64,000 bases of DNA from Candidatus Eiseniibacteriota bacterium (GTDB lineage: Bacteria > Eisenbacteria > RBG-16-71-46 > CAIMUX01): NCBI GenBank assembly GCA_020633975.1, contig JACKCR010000002.1, positions 62,001-126,000 of the forward strand. The letters run 5' to 3'. How positions within the stretch are numbered: the stretch's first letter is position 1; each line of letters begins with the position of its first letter. Under the pieces are notes generated by a model. The model was not told where the DNA came from, did not search any database, and saw only the letters and a list, made by a program, of their open reading frames with translations. A program made the translations under genes and the position numbers. Shown piece after piece: positions 1 to 9,583 of this stretch.

Positions 1-1037
1 ACCGGATCGCGATAGAGCCTCCCACCGGGGCCGTGCAAGCTGTGGTAGCCGCGCCCAAGAGGACAGGCCGCGCTCACGATGATCGTGCCGCCTTCCCGCA
101 CGAGGGGGGGCGTGCACGCTCGATATGCATTGAATGCGTTTCCGACTTGGAGGACTTCACCGTCCTTCGGATAGGCGTTCAGTACGACGGCGTCAGCACC
201 AGGATTCACCTGCGTTCCGAAGACGGTGCGGGCAAACTCCACTGCTGCGCGGTGCGCGGCAACCGGATGTCCGAAGAAGTGGCCGAGGGGCTCCCGGCGA
301 GCCCCGGGAACGATGTTCACGACCGCGGCGAGGCCCGCGGCCAATGCGATCTCTTCCATCTCTGCCCGAGCGGTGTTTCCTTCGACTACTCCGAGTCCTG
401 CTCCCGACAGCCCTGTCACCGCGGGGCGATGATTCGTGTAGAGCGTTTCGATACCTGCGACTCCGGGAAGGACGATCTTGCCGCCACCTCCGAACCCCGC
501 ATAGGGGTGCGGTACGACCGATCCGACCGCGAGCTTGAGTTCCGCCTCGTGGAAGTACCGGTTGATGTGGATCGGGATGCCGCGCTTCGAGACACCGAGA
601 TCCACGAGATTCTCGTACGGATGGTGGTTGGATACGTCGCACCGATTCATGACGGACTCACCGACCTTGAGCATCATCTCGTGCCGATGCATCGGGCCAT
701 GTCCGCCGAGCGCAAAGATCACTCGGACATTGGATGCGGGGATGCCGGCAGCCTCTAGCTCTCCCAGCACTGCCTCGAGGACCGGACCTGCGGCAGCCGG
801 ACGAGTGATGTCCTCGACTGCGATCGCGGCGGTGGACTTGCCACGCGCCAGCTCGCCCAAACTCGGCGACTGGATCGGCTCTGCCAGTGCCGAGGTCAGG
901 CCGGGCCCGGAGCGAGCGGTGTCGGCTCCAGCAACTGCCGCGACGTCGACGGTCCAGTTCGAAGGGAGGGCGTAGGTCCTCTCTTCTTCCTGGAGCCAGG
1001 CTCCCCATGGGAGTGTGAAACTGGGATTGGTCATCAT
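1..1037 (-). CDS. LarA-family (DUF2088) nickel-dependent racemase-like protein, 3' end off the window
   Basis: About 345 residues are visible; the C-terminus lies beyond the left edge. The translation contains VEDITRP, ALGGHGPMHRHEM, NHHPYE and the glycine-rich PHPYAGFGGGGKIVLPG. These are hallmarks of the lactate racemase LarA superfamily, which uses a nickel-pincer nucleotide cofactor to epimerise 2-hydroxy acids. Many family members act on other hydroxy acids, and no larB/larC/larE is visible, so the substrate is unknown. Two ATG codons are adjacent (1035-1037 and 1032-1034). AGAAGG lies just upstream and is better spaced for the second. The gene follows the glycosyltransferase gene on the same strand by about 60 nt and may be cotranscribed with it. 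Confidence 0.85.
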   Translation of the reverse strand, partial: MMTNPSFTLPWGAWLQEEERTYALPSNWTVDVAAVAGADTARSGPGLTSALAEPIQSPSLGELARGKSTAAIAVEDITRPAAAGPVLEAVLGELEAAGIPASNVRVIFALGGHGPMHRHEMMLKVGESVMNRCDVSNHHPYENLVDLGVSKRGIPIHINRYFHEAELKLAVGSVVPHPYAGFGGGGKIVLPGVAGIETLYTNHRPAVTGLSGAGLGVVEGNTARAEMEEIALAAGLAAVVNIVPGARREPLGHFFGHPVAAHRAAVEFARTVFGTQVNPGADAVVLNAYPKDGEVLQVGNAFNAYRACTPPLVREGGTIIVSAACPLGRGYHSLHGPGGRLYRDP

Positions 1038-1096
1038 GTCCTTCTTCGGCGGCCGTCGGAGCCGAACTCCAGCGGTCGCCTGAGAGAGCCCGGCCG

Positions 1097-2308
1097 CTAG
1101 GACCGCGTCGTCAGCGTCTCGAATGTCGCCAGTAGTCGCTCGGCCAGATGCTCTCGTTGATACTCGGCGAGGATGAACTCGCGTCCCTTCCGGCCCATCT
1201 CCGCACGTTCTTCCGGCGACAGGGCCATCATCTTGCGAATCGCGTCGGCCAGCTCCTCGGGTTGTTCAGGCCGGGTGACGAAGCCGCACCCCGCCTCTCG
1301 GACCAGCTCGGCCATTTCGCCATCGGCCCCGACGATGACCGGGCGTCCCGAAGCGAGGTAGTCGAAGATCTTGTTCGCCAGGACCATCTTCTGAAACGGA
1401 TGATCCCAGGTCACGACGATCGATGCGCTCCCTCGACGGATCTTGTCGAACGCCTCTTTCTTTGGGACGGCCGGACAGAACTCGACCCGAGTCAGGTTCT
1501 CTCTCTCCGCGCGCTCCATCAGCGCGGTCCGTTCGTCTCCATCTCCCACGAAGAGGAACGAGATCCCCTCGTCACGGAGCAGGTGTGCAGCATCCAGGAT
1601 CTGGCCGAGCCCGTTCCACCTTCCGTGAGCCCCCACATAGACGACCTGGAACTCGTTTGGCTCGGGCGGAGGAGCGTCCACCTCGGTCATCCAGTTGTCG
1701 ACGCCGTTCGGAACGCAGAGGAGTTTCTCCTCTGGGACTCCGTGCTCCCGCAGGCCATCGACGATCCCGCGGGTGACGCCGACGACGCGCGCCGCGTTTG
1801 CGTAGAAGCCGTTCGCGAGGTGGGACGCCAACCGTGTCGGCCACGAGGTCTTCGAGAGTACGCCGGCGATGATGGCGGAATCGGGCCAGAGATCTCGCAC
1901 CTCGAACACCCAGGGAACGCGACGGATCGTGGCTAGAAACCTTCCGGGGAGCCCCACCGTCAGCGGGGTAGAGGAGGCGTAGATGAGATCGACCGAGCCC
2001 GCTCGGAACAGGGAGAAGAACCCCGCACTGAGTGCGTAAGAGGCGAAGTTCAGGAAGCGCTTCCGAAACGAACCGCGGATCCCTGCGAATGACCAGACGC
2101 GAAGGATCCGGATCCCTTCCACTTCCTCGAGATGGACCAGTTTGCCCTTGTAGGCCTCCGGGACCCTCAGCGTCTTGTGGTTCACCATTCCCGTCACGAT
2201 CAGGACCTGGTGTCCCCGATCTACCCAGGCCCGGGCGAACTGATAGGCCCGAGATCCGCCTGGTTCGTGCGGCAGGTTGAAGTACTGAACGAAGTAGACG
2301 ATGCGCAA
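1097..2308 (-). CDS. GT4-type glycosyltransferase (WcaI/WbuB-like)
   Basis: A GT-B fold glycosyltransferase of about 403 residues. The N-terminus LRIVYFVQYFNLPHEPGG is the typical nucleotide-sugar glycosyltransferase opening with its Gly-rich loop. The C-terminal half carries the donor-binding region (NKIFDYLASGRPVIVG and a following acidic segment). It probably adds a sugar during extracellular or lipopolysaccharide glycan synthesis at the cytoplasmic membrane face. I place the start at the TTG at 2306-2308 because GAGGAGAGG lies seven bases upstream and the fold begins there. The frame stays open to a TTG at 2408-2410, which would add 34 residues of unlikely sequence. The LarA-like gene follows on the same strand. 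No polysaccharide cluster is visible to name the acceptor. Confidence 0.85.
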   Translation of the reverse strand: MRIVYFVQYFNLPHEPGGSRAYQFARAWVDRGHQVLIVTGMVNHKTLRVPEAYKGKLVHLEEVEGIRILRVWSFAGIRGSFRKRFLNFASYALSAGFFSLFRAGSVDLIYASSTPLTVGLPGRFLATIRRVPWVFEVRDLWPDSAIIAGVLSKTSWPTRLASHLANGFYANAARVVGVTRGIVDGLREHGVPEEKLLCVPNGVDNWMTEVDAPPPEPNEFQVVYVGAHGRWNGLGQILDAAHLLRDEGISFLFVGDGDERTALMERAERENLTRVEFCPAVPKKEAFDKIRRGSASIVVTWDHPFQKMVLANKIFDYLASGRPVIVGADGEMAELVREAGCGFVTRPEQPEELADAIRKMMALSPEERAEMGRKGREFILAEYQREHLAERLLATFETLTTRS

Positions 2309-2703
2309 TCGAGGTCCTCTCCTCGGAGCTCGAGTAGTGTCGCGGCGCCACAACTCACGACTCGACAACCGGTTTCGCAAGATAGATCGGAAGCGATCAT
2401 AGACATCCAAAGCATTGAAGCAAGACGCGAATCCCCGGCCCGAAGGTGGATGCGTGACCGCCGGCGTCAGATCCGTGTTCTCGAGATTCCGGGCTACGAC
2501 ACCTGTTTCGGGATGGGGTTCTGGACCGCCCAGGGGATCAGGCGACTTGCGGAGCCATGAATAATGTCCACTTATTTGACTCTAAAGAATATTGTAGCCT
2601 GTCTTATGGGAATATGGTTGCGACAAGGATCTCGAACGGCGACTCTAGTGCGCGGTGAGTTAGTGAGCGTTTACTGATTTCCGGATTCAGAAGGAGATCT
2701 CAG
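2309..2703. other. Intergenic region upstream of the cytochrome conduit genes
   Basis: This non-coding stretch separates the divergent glycosyltransferase and decaheme cytochrome genes. Around 2560-2640 it becomes strikingly AT-rich for this genome, with runs such as TTATTTGACTCTAAAG, so the conduit promoter is probably here. A TTGACT hexamer is present near 2576, but no convincing -10 box lies 16-19 nt further on, so I do not call a precise promoter. No RNA gene or additional reading frame is recognisable. Confidence 0.45.
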
Positions 2704-3717
2704 ATGATCGGAGTCGAAAGAACTCCCATCGGCGGGACTCAGCCATGGCGAGCGGGACCCTGGTTGATGGTCCTGGTGCCGACAGTGACCGTGTTGGTGT
2801 CGGCCAGTGTGGGTAGTGCTCTCGCAGGTGACAGCAGGCTCATGCCCCAGGCCTTGGCTTCGGCCCGGTACGTCGGAGACGACGAGTGCGCCGCCTGCCA
2901 CGAGGACCTGCTCCCGGCCCATGAATCCGGATATCACGGTGGGATCGAGCCGTTCCAGGCACCCCAGGGCGAGACGGGTTGCGAAGCGTGTCACGGCCCG
3001 GGATCGGTCCACGCCGAGTCCACGGAACCCGGTGACATCATCAACCCGGCAACGGCCGACGCGGGTCTCGTTGCTGAGCTGTGTCTCGGCTGCCATCGGA
3101 ACGACGGCCTCGATGGACACGAGCACTCGGCCCACGCGCTGGGTGACGTCTCCTGCGTCGGGTGCCACGAAGTGCACGGTTCGCAGGAGCCGGGGCTTCT
3201 CCAGGCGTCCGAACCCGCGCTCTGCAACGAGTGTCACCAGGACGTTCGCGACCAGATGTTCCTGCCGTCTCACCATCCGGTGCGCGAGGGCAAGATGGTC
3301 TGCACGGACTGTCACGACATCCATCGCGGCGGATTCCAGGGCCAGCTCGTGGGCGAAGCTCCGAACGAACTCTGCTTCAGCTGTCACACGAACAAGCAGG
3401 GGCCGTTCGTGTTCGAGCACGACCCGGTCATCGAAGACTGCATGATCTGCCACTCCGCGCACGGCGCGGTTGCGAACAGTCTGCTCCTCCAGAACGAGCC
3501 GTTCCTCTGTCTCCAGTGTCACCAAGCGCACTTCCACGCCACCCTCCAAGGAATCGAGGGCGAGTTCGAGTCGCTCGAGGGCTACGGCGGCGTTTCGCAT
3601 CGTGACAGCGCGAAGCAGGCGATGCTGACGAAGTGCTCGCAGTGCCACACCGAAGTCCACGGATCCGACCTGCCGTCCCAGACCATTTCCGGAGGCGGGC
3701 GGGCATTGACCCGCTGA
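2704..3717 (+). CDS. Decaheme c-type cytochrome, MtrA/DmsE family
   Basis: A periplasmic electron carrier of 337 residues with an N-terminal signal sequence (hydrophobic about 20-40, then SALAG). It has exactly ten CxxCH haem-binding motifs between about residues 62 and 315: CAACH, CEACH, CLGCH, CVGCH, CNECH, CTDCH, CFSCH, CMICH, CLQCH and CSQCH. Size and haem count match the MtrA/DmsE/PioA family, which plugs into an outer-membrane barrel and passes electrons across it. The next gene encodes such a barrel only 13 nt downstream, so the two form an operon. AAGGAGA lies six bases before the ATG. Electron direction (metal or electrode reduction, or iron oxidation as with PioA) cannot be read from sequence. 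Confidence 0.93.
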   Translation: MIGVERTPIGGTQPWRAGPWLMVLVPTVTVLVSASVGSALAGDSRLMPQALASARYVGDDECAACHEDLLPAHESGYHGGIEPFQAPQGETGCEACHGPGSVHAESTEPGDIINPATADAGLVAELCLGCHRNDGLDGHEHSAHALGDVSCVGCHEVHGSQEPGLLQASEPALCNECHQDVRDQMFLPSHHPVREGKMVCTDCHDIHRGGFQGQLVGEAPNELCFSCHTNKQGPFVFEHDPVIEDCMICHSAHGAVANSLLLQNEPFLCLQCHQAHFHATLQGIEGEFESLEGYGGVSHRDSAKQAMLTKCSQCHTEVHGSDLPSQTISGGGRALTR

Positions 3718-3730
3718 GAGGGAGAACGCC

Positions 3731-5914
3731 ATGAGAAGAAACAGTACCTGTGCCGTCTTCCTCTGCGGCTTCGCTCTCGCCTCCTCCGGTCTCGCTTGGG
3801 CCGGGGAAGAGCCAGAGGGCTCGCAGCTGGAAGGAACCGTTCGACTCGGATCTCACGTCTCGGCCGTCCACGATCTGCTCGGAAGAGTGCGGGAGTACGA
3901 TCAGGGACGGGAGGAACTCCAGCCGGACCTGATGCTCGAGCTCTTTGGATACTCGGGATGGAGCCGGATGGCCTTCGAGGTCGACTACGACGACGAAGAC
4001 GTCCTCCAGCTCGGAGCAGACGTCGAAGTCGGGAAGTACGTCGACGCGGAGTTCGACCATCGTTCCTTGATCCATCACCTCGACCACGATCGTCTCGGCA
4101 ACCTCACGTGGCGTGAGTTCGTTGGAGTCGGTGACCAAGGGCAAGACCTACCGGGCGGAAAGATGGTGACGCACGACGACACCGACCCGTACGGGAAGTA
4201 CTCGGTCCGCTACTCGGACACCCGTCAGTCCGTCGAGGTGGCGATTCCGCATCTCCCTGGGACGACGCTGAAGGGAACCTACCGTGACCAGATTCGGTCC
4301 GGAACGCGTCAGACCACAGGCGTCGATCACTGTTCGAATTGCCACGTTCGCTCCCATGGTGCGATCGTGGAGGAGCAGACGCGGGACGTCGGCTTCTTGC
4401 TCGCGACTGTTCGCGATCGAGTCGCCGTATCCTACGAGTTCGGCGCGCGCGATTTCGCGAACAAGGCAGAGGCGACCCGGAACCGCTTCCAACAGGCACG
4501 GCACCCCGTCAACGGCGGATCGGCGGAGGAGTTCGCAAGCCGTCTCAACTACGATGACGCGACTCTGGTCGTGAGCGATGCTCCGGACGTAGAGAAGCGA
4601 TCCCACACAGTACGGGCGTCGGTGGACCTGCCGAAGTCGCAGAGCGCGCGTGGTGCCTTCAGCTATTCGAAGACGACGAATCTCGATGCGAACCTCGAGC
4701 TCACGGCGAATGCAGCAGCGCTTGGGTGGGCTGCTCCGCTGAACGAGAAGGTGCGGGTGACTGCGAGCTTCTCCCGTCGTCAGCTGGAGAACGACCCGGT
4801 CGACATCGATCTGAAGAACTGGAGAGAGGGACGTGCCGGTGGTGGTCAGGACTTCGACTACACGCGGGAGTCGGTCTATGACCGGGTGGAGATGACCGGA
4901 ACGGCCAAACTCCGCTACGCCCTCCGTCCGGGGCACTCGCTCGGTCTCGAGTACCGATTCCGGTCGATCGATCGGGACAACCTCGAGCTCGATCCGGACG
5001 ATCCGACGAAGACGCAGACCGTTCACAACCGGATCCGTGGGACGTGGAACGGCCGACTGTCGGCAGGGATGCGTTCGCGGGCGTCGGTCGAGTACGAGAT
5101 GACGAGCCTCCCGTTCGTCAACGTCGACGGCATCTGCGAGGAAGGGATTGGCGAGACGATCGACCCGATGGAAGGCCAGCCGAACGACTGGATCTACTAC
5201 TTCCAGCGGGAGCGGTACGGCACGGGCGCGAACGCTCCGACCAAGTCGTTCCGGCTCCGGGCCAACCTGTCCAGGACCCTCGGACCGAAGGCTTCCGGCA
5301 GCGTCTATGTGAACGCCGCCAGCGAGAAGAACGACGACCTCAACCTCTTCGACTTCGAGAGGACGACCTATACGGCCGGACTCTCGGCCTATGCGATGCC
5401 GAACGAGAAGATGGTGTTCGCGGGAGGTGGATCGATCGGGAAGACGTCGTCGAGCGCTGTGTTCTGCGCCACCGTCATGGATGGCTGAGCGGGTCACCTA
5501 GAAGGCACCGTGGGTGCCTATGATCACTTTGGATCCGCTTCCGACGTATTCGACAACGACACCGACATCGCAACCGTCTACATCACCGGTCAGTTCCAGA
5601 TCGACGCTCACTGGTCACTGGACGTGAACGGTTCCTTCACGAACTCGAAGGCGAAGTTCGATCCGATCGAAGTCACGGTGCCCGAGGAGACGGTCGGGAA
5701 GGCCGACTACGACTTCTCGGGAATCAACGAGTACAGCGATCTCGAGTTCAAGCAGCTCGAGGTGGGTGGAACTCTGACGAAGATGCTCTCTGAAAAGGCG
5801 TCGGCCTACATCGGGCTCAACTACTTCGATCTGACCGACGACGCACCGTACGTCTACGGTGATGTGTCAGGTAGCGTCCTCTATACGAGGGCGGGGTTCC
5901 AGGTACGCCTGTGA
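3731..5914 (+). CDS. MtrB/PioB-like outer-membrane conduit barrel with an in-frame UGA (candidate selenoprotein)
   Basis: Read through one in-frame UGA (5486-5488, residue 586), the frame encodes 727 residues. It has a signal peptide ending in LAWAG, then alternating amphipathic beta-strands and a terminal strand ending TRAGFQVRL, as expected of an outer-membrane beta-barrel. It directly follows the decaheme cytochrome gene, as MtrB/PioB genes do. Unusually, the barrel has its own haem motif, CSNCH, at residues 201-205. Reading frame and barrel character continue unchanged after the UGA (AGHLEGTVGAYDHFGSASD). A perfect hairpin with a GUG loop begins 14 nt after the UGA, so selenocysteine insertion is plausible; C579 lies seven residues before. 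Alternatives are a nonsense mutation, a sequencing error, or a truncated 585-residue protein. GAGGGAGA precedes the ATG. Confidence 0.8.
5503..5519 (+). promoter_or_regulatory. SECIS-like stem-loop downstream of in-frame UGA in the barrel gene
   Basis: AGGCACC-GTG-GGTGCCT is a perfect 7-bp stem with a three-base loop. The loop's first base is G and it contains GU. The loop begins 21 nt after the UGA, inside the roughly 16-37 nt window known for bacterial SECIS elements, which bind SelB. A chance hairpin in GC-rich coding DNA cannot be excluded by eye. Confidence 0.5.
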
Positions 5915-6028
5915 TCCGGGCGCGAGGAGTGGGTGCAGCCCGCTTCGCGTAGGCACGCTGTCCAGCCAGGCCGTTCGGAATGCCGGTCCAGTACTGCGGC
6001 CGGAGCGGCATACCGAGCTGGAAAGGAG

Positions 6029-6058
6029 AGGCCCCGATTCGCAAGGATCGGGGCCTTC
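6029..6058 (+). terminator. Rho-independent-type terminator after the conduit operon
   Basis: AGGCCCCGAT and ATCGGGGCCT form a perfect 10-bp stem around an 8-nt loop, followed by TTCCC. It lies about 115 nt after the barrel stop codon. It also argues against longer upstream starts for the next gene, which would translate through it. Confidence 0.7.
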
Positions 6059-6138
6059 CCGGCTTTGGGGGCTGTAGTCCGGCCACGACGTCTCGAAAGC
6101 GGTTCCTCCTAGCAGGCGGGGTATCCATAATCTGGCGC

Positions 6139-7089
6139 ATGGTGAGTTTCCCAACTCCGCGGCGGATTCGGATGGCGCCCGCCTTCGCCCTAGTCGTCCT
6201 ATGCGGTGTCGCTTTGGGCGCTGGCGCCTCGGAGACCGACACGTGGGTGGATGAAACCCGCGGTGTCCCGGTGGATCCTCCGGTCGGCGCAGACGTCGGC
6301 GCCGGCGCCTCGGTGACCTCTGCGGAGACCATCCAGATGGTCCAGGCCGCCATGCTCCGATACAACCAAAGCGCCGAGACCTTTCCCTTGCCCTTCCTCG
6401 ATAGCGACGATCTCGTCGACCTCGCGGAAGGAGAGGTTGTGATCCACATGAAGAGGCTCCCCCTCCCGGGAGGTGGGGAGGAGGACCTCGAGTACCGGTC
6501 GATTGCACTGCGCGTCGTGGACGAGCCCCGAGAAGAGGTTTGGCTCTCGGCGCTCTCGCCGGATCTCACGGACGAGGGGCCGGTGGAGGAGGTGCCGCTC
6601 ACGGACGTTACGAAGCGTGAGTATCGAGTCTACCAGCGGATCACGCTTCCTTGGCCGGTCAAGGACCGTCAGTGGGTCATCGATGTGGATGTCGATACCG
6701 CGGTGGCAGAGCGGACGGAGGGAATGGCGTGGGTGCAGTGGTGGAACTTGGCACCCGACGGTGAGGCGGCGGCCCGCGAAGCGCTGAGGGACGGCCTCGT
6801 TCCAGGGCTCGACGGAGGCGACTATGATTCTGCCGTCTATCTACCGGCCAATATGGGCGCGTGGATCGTCATGCGTCTGAGTGATGGCCAGACTCTCCTT
6901 GCCTATGAGCTGACTCTTCTCATGGGCGGGTGGATTCCGGATGCACTTGGAAGACGATTCGCGCGGGCCCAGCTCGAAGGGCTCCTCGATGAAGTCGCAG
7001 AGTCCGCCCCCGAACGTGCCCGGCGATACGATGCGCGCCGCCGCGTCATCTTCGACGGCTGGGGGAATGCGATCGAACCCGAGCGCTAG
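6139..7089 (+). CDS. Exported START/SRPBCC-like lipid-binding domain protein
   Basis: A 316-residue protein beginning with a signal peptide (hydrophobic run after MAPAFALVVLCGVALGAG). The segment around YQRITLPWPVKDRQWVID resembles the START-domain signature, in which a conserved 'WPVxDRD' stretch lines the lipid cavity. The C-terminal helix region also fits that fold. START-like proteins bind hydrophobic ligands; a periplasmic location is inferred. The ATG at 6139 is chosen because upstream starts would run through the terminator hairpin; an ATG at 6172 is also possible. No strong ribosome-binding site precedes either. It is convergent with the pentaheme cytochrome gene. The ligand is unknown, and a link to electron transfer rests on location only. 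Confidence 0.65.
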   Translation: MVSFPTPRRIRMAPAFALVVLCGVALGAGASETDTWVDETRGVPVDPPVGADVGAGASVTSAETIQMVQAAMLRYNQSAETFPLPFLDSDDLVDLAEGEVVIHMKRLPLPGGGEEDLEYRSIALRVVDEPREEVWLSALSPDLTDEGPVEEVPLTDVTKREYRVYQRITLPWPVKDRQWVIDVDVDTAVAERTEGMAWVQWWNLAPDGEAAAREALRDGLVPGLDGGDYDSAVYLPANMGAWIVMRLSDGQTLLAYELTLLMGGWIPDALGRRFARAQLEGLLDEVAESAPERARRYDARRRVIFDGWGNAIEPER

Positions 7090-7139
7090 CGAGGTTCCGT
7101 CATGTAAACCGAGTCGTCGCTGCCAGCCGGTATCCCGCG

Positions 7140-9437
7140 CTATCTCACTCGCACGACACGCTGCACGAGTTCCGCTCCATCCGCTCGGACGCGAACCCAG
7201 AACACTCCCGCTCCTGCATCGTGTCCACCGTGGTCTCGGCCGTCCCATTCGATCCGGTGCGGGCCTGGAGAGAGTCGGCCGAGGCGCAGCGACGCGACGA
7301 GACGGCCGCCAGCGTCGTAGACACTCCATTCAGTCTCGGCCGGGCGTGGGAGATCGAGGCGCAGATAGACGATCCCGCGGCTCGGGTTCACTTCGGGGAA
7401 GAGGGTGAGAGCCCCTGCGTCCACGGAGTCCAGTCCGTCCACTGATGCAGGATCCGCTCCACCTACCGTATCCGCGACCATCGCAACCGGCGCGGCGCGG
7501 CCGTTGTCCGTCCACACGTCGGCGAAGAAGGCGCCCGCGTTGTTCGTGTGGTTGGCGAGCTCCAGGAACTCCACATGCTCCTTCGTCACGGACTGGTAGT
7601 AGAGCGTTGCGATCACCTCGGAAGCCGAAGTCGGTAGCTCGTACGAGGCGACGTCCCAGTTCTGGCCGTCGGGATAGCGGGGAACGGGTTGGGAGGGATC
7701 GGAGTCGACCGGCTGTCCACCGAACGCGTCGAACGCAGTGTTGGTGAAACCGAGCGGCGGGATCCTGTTGTCCTTGTAGATGGTGTCGTTGAGTGCGAAA
7801 TGGAACGTCGGGCCAGGCTCCATTCCCACGACCGGAGCGAAGGAGTGCGAGATCCCCATCTTCCCCTCGTAGACACGGATGTCGTCGTCGAGGATGAGAT
7901 TCCCGGCGACGTTGTAGGCCCCGGACTCGTACACGACCTGGCCTAGCGCGTCGCGGGCGATCAGGTGGATCCACATCCGCCGTCCTTCGGGGAATCCCGT
8001 CGGCAGCTTGTGCCCGGTCTGGTTCGTTACCGTCACGGTCGCGAGTTTGAGCGAGTCCATGTCCGCAACGTCGAGGGTGAGGAGCGCGGCCCGTTCCAGC
8101 ATGCTCTTTGCGCGGTCCGATGCGTCGGCGAGGGCAACAGCATCCACCTCTCCGGGGTAGAGCGCGGCGAGGGTGACCGGCATCCAGGTGCTTCCGCCCA
8201 TCATGTCGTGGAAGCCGAGGTCCTGCCGGTCTGGCCCGATGATCGCGCCCTTTCCGGCGACGTCGGCCATGTGGCAGTCCTGACACGTGGAGACGAACCC
8301 GTCCGGCTTGTTGCCGGCAAAGATCGGTGCGAACACTCCGTCTCCGATCGCGTACTCGCTGGCCTTCCACTCGCTATAGGTACGCTCGAGCGGGAGGATG
8401 TCGTTCGAGTGGAGGCTCGCGGCCTTCTGGTCGAGGGGGCCGAGCTCGTAGTCCTTGGGACCGACACGATCGTAGAGCGGGTTCGAAACGTCGTGGCAAG
8501 TTCCGCAGAAGTCGCTCGACCAGAAGAAGGACGACTGGAGCCAAGGGTGCGCTGGCGAGCCTTCCGGATAGGGGCCACGTCGGCGTGGCTCGGGATCGAT
8601 CACGAACTGCCCGTTCGAGTGGTCCGTTGGAACGGACGAAAGCTGCTCGAGAACGAGGAGATCTTCGGGAGGGCTCACGCCCTCCACGTAGTTCGGGTCG
8701 ACCATGGCGTGGCAGACGGTGCAGGAGACGCTCTCGAAGTCGACATCGAGGAGGAGTTTGCCATCCGTGGGGTTGCACCGGCCGGCGAGCCATCCGCCGG
8801 GCGTATGACAGCGCAGGCAGAAGTCACCGGAGGACGGGAGGTCCTGATCGGCGATCGCGAGCGAGGCGAGGAAGAGTGGGTCCCGTACAGCGTGGCCCAT
8901 CATCGTCCCCCTCCAGGGGTGACCGGGCTCGGCGTCCGAGTCGTAGTCGGCATGACAGGCTGTACACGCGCTCACAGCGTCGATGTCGTCGACCCCGAAC
9001 GCGGGAGTTCCCGGCATCTCGAAGTCGCGGAGGGTAGACGTGAGGAGCCCGAAGCGGGGAAGGATCGAGAACTTGTTGTCGTTGGTGTCGGTGCCGGTGT
9101 TCCCTGCGGCGTCGTAGGCGGTGACGCGCACCCAAGCGGAGTCCGAAGGAGTGTTGTGAACGTACCAGCTGAAGACGGGAAAGTTGTTGGAAAGGTATCG
9201 CGCGATCGGGATCCAGTCGTTGTCTGTCTTGGTCTTGTAGTGGAGGTCGACCCGAGTGACCTGCACGTCGTCGGTGGCGTTCCAACGGACGTTGTTGATC
9301 GACCCGCCGAGGAGGGTCCCTCCTGCCGGTTGGATCAACGTGACCTGCGGCGGTGTCGTGTCCACCGCGTGCGCAGAAGAGGCTATGAGAAGCCCGATCG
9401 CACCGAGGGTGCGACAACGGCGAAGGCACAGAACCAT
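7140..9437 (-). CDS. Secreted pentaheme cytochrome with Ig-like domain and FlgD-like C-terminus
   Basis: A 765-residue exported protein. It starts with a signal peptide (LGAIGLLIASSAHAV), then a bacterial Ig-like domain of about 100 residues (TTPPQVTLIQPAGG onwards). Five haem motifs follow: CTACH, CLRCH, CTVCH, CGTCH and CQDCH. The motif TGHKLPTGFPEGRRMW is typical of large multiheme cytochromes. The last 80 residues form a FlgD-type Ig fold (EWDGRDHGGHDAGAGVFWVR) like the sorting tags of secreted proteins in this lineage. The ATG at 9435-9437 is preferred because GGAGG precedes it and the signal peptide begins there; upstream codons only translate a minisatellite. It is about half identical by eye to the next cytochrome. 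A likely role is an extracellular or surface electron acceptor partner of the conduit. Confidence 0.85.
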   Translation of the reverse strand: MVLCLRRCRTLGAIGLLIASSAHAVDTTPPQVTLIQPAGGTLLGGSINNVRWNATDDVQVTRVDLHYKTKTDNDWIPIARYLSNNFPVFSWYVHNTPSDSAWVRVTAYDAAGNTGTDTNDNKFSILPRFGLLTSTLRDFEMPGTPAFGVDDIDAVSACTACHADYDSDAEPGHPWRGTMMGHAVRDPLFLASLAIADQDLPSSGDFCLRCHTPGGWLAGRCNPTDGKLLLDVDFESVSCTVCHAMVDPNYVEGVSPPEDLLVLEQLSSVPTDHSNGQFVIDPEPRRRGPYPEGSPAHPWLQSSFFWSSDFCGTCHDVSNPLYDRVGPKDYELGPLDQKAASLHSNDILPLERTYSEWKASEYAIGDGVFAPIFAGNKPDGFVSTCQDCHMADVAGKGAIIGPDRQDLGFHDMMGGSTWMPVTLAALYPGEVDAVALADASDRAKSMLERAALLTLDVADMDSLKLATVTVTNQTGHKLPTGFPEGRRMWIHLIARDALGQVVYESGAYNVAGNLILDDDIRVYEGKMGISHSFAPVVGMEPGPTFHFALNDTIYKDNRIPPLGFTNTAFDAFGGQPVDSDPSQPVPRYPDGQNWDVASYELPTSASEVIATLYYQSVTKEHVEFLELANHTNNAGAFFADVWTDNGRAAPVAMVADTVGGADPASVDGLDSVDAGALTLFPEVNPSRGIVYLRLDLPRPAETEWSVYDAGGRLVASLRLGRLSPGPHRIEWDGRDHGGHDAGAGVFWVRVRADGAELVQRVVRVR

Positions 9438-9583
9438 GATGGGGCCACCTCCGGGTCGTCTGCTCAGATCCGGGTCCAGCAGCGGCTGGAGAAGAGTGTG
9501 AGGCACGAAGGGGCGTTCAGTCCATTCCGTCGTTTCGTCTCTGTGTGAAAAGGCCGCCCCCCGGCTCTGGGACCGGTCCGCTG

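Noticed and set aside
5510-5512. GTG in the hairpin loop as start of a separate small barrel protein
   Set aside because: It has no Shine-Dalgarno sequence or signal peptide, and the sequence is the continuation of the same barrel in the same frame.
6029-6058. The perfect hairpin as a riboswitch or further SECIS element
   Set aside because: It lies outside any reading frame, just after the barrel operon, and has the form of a simple terminator.
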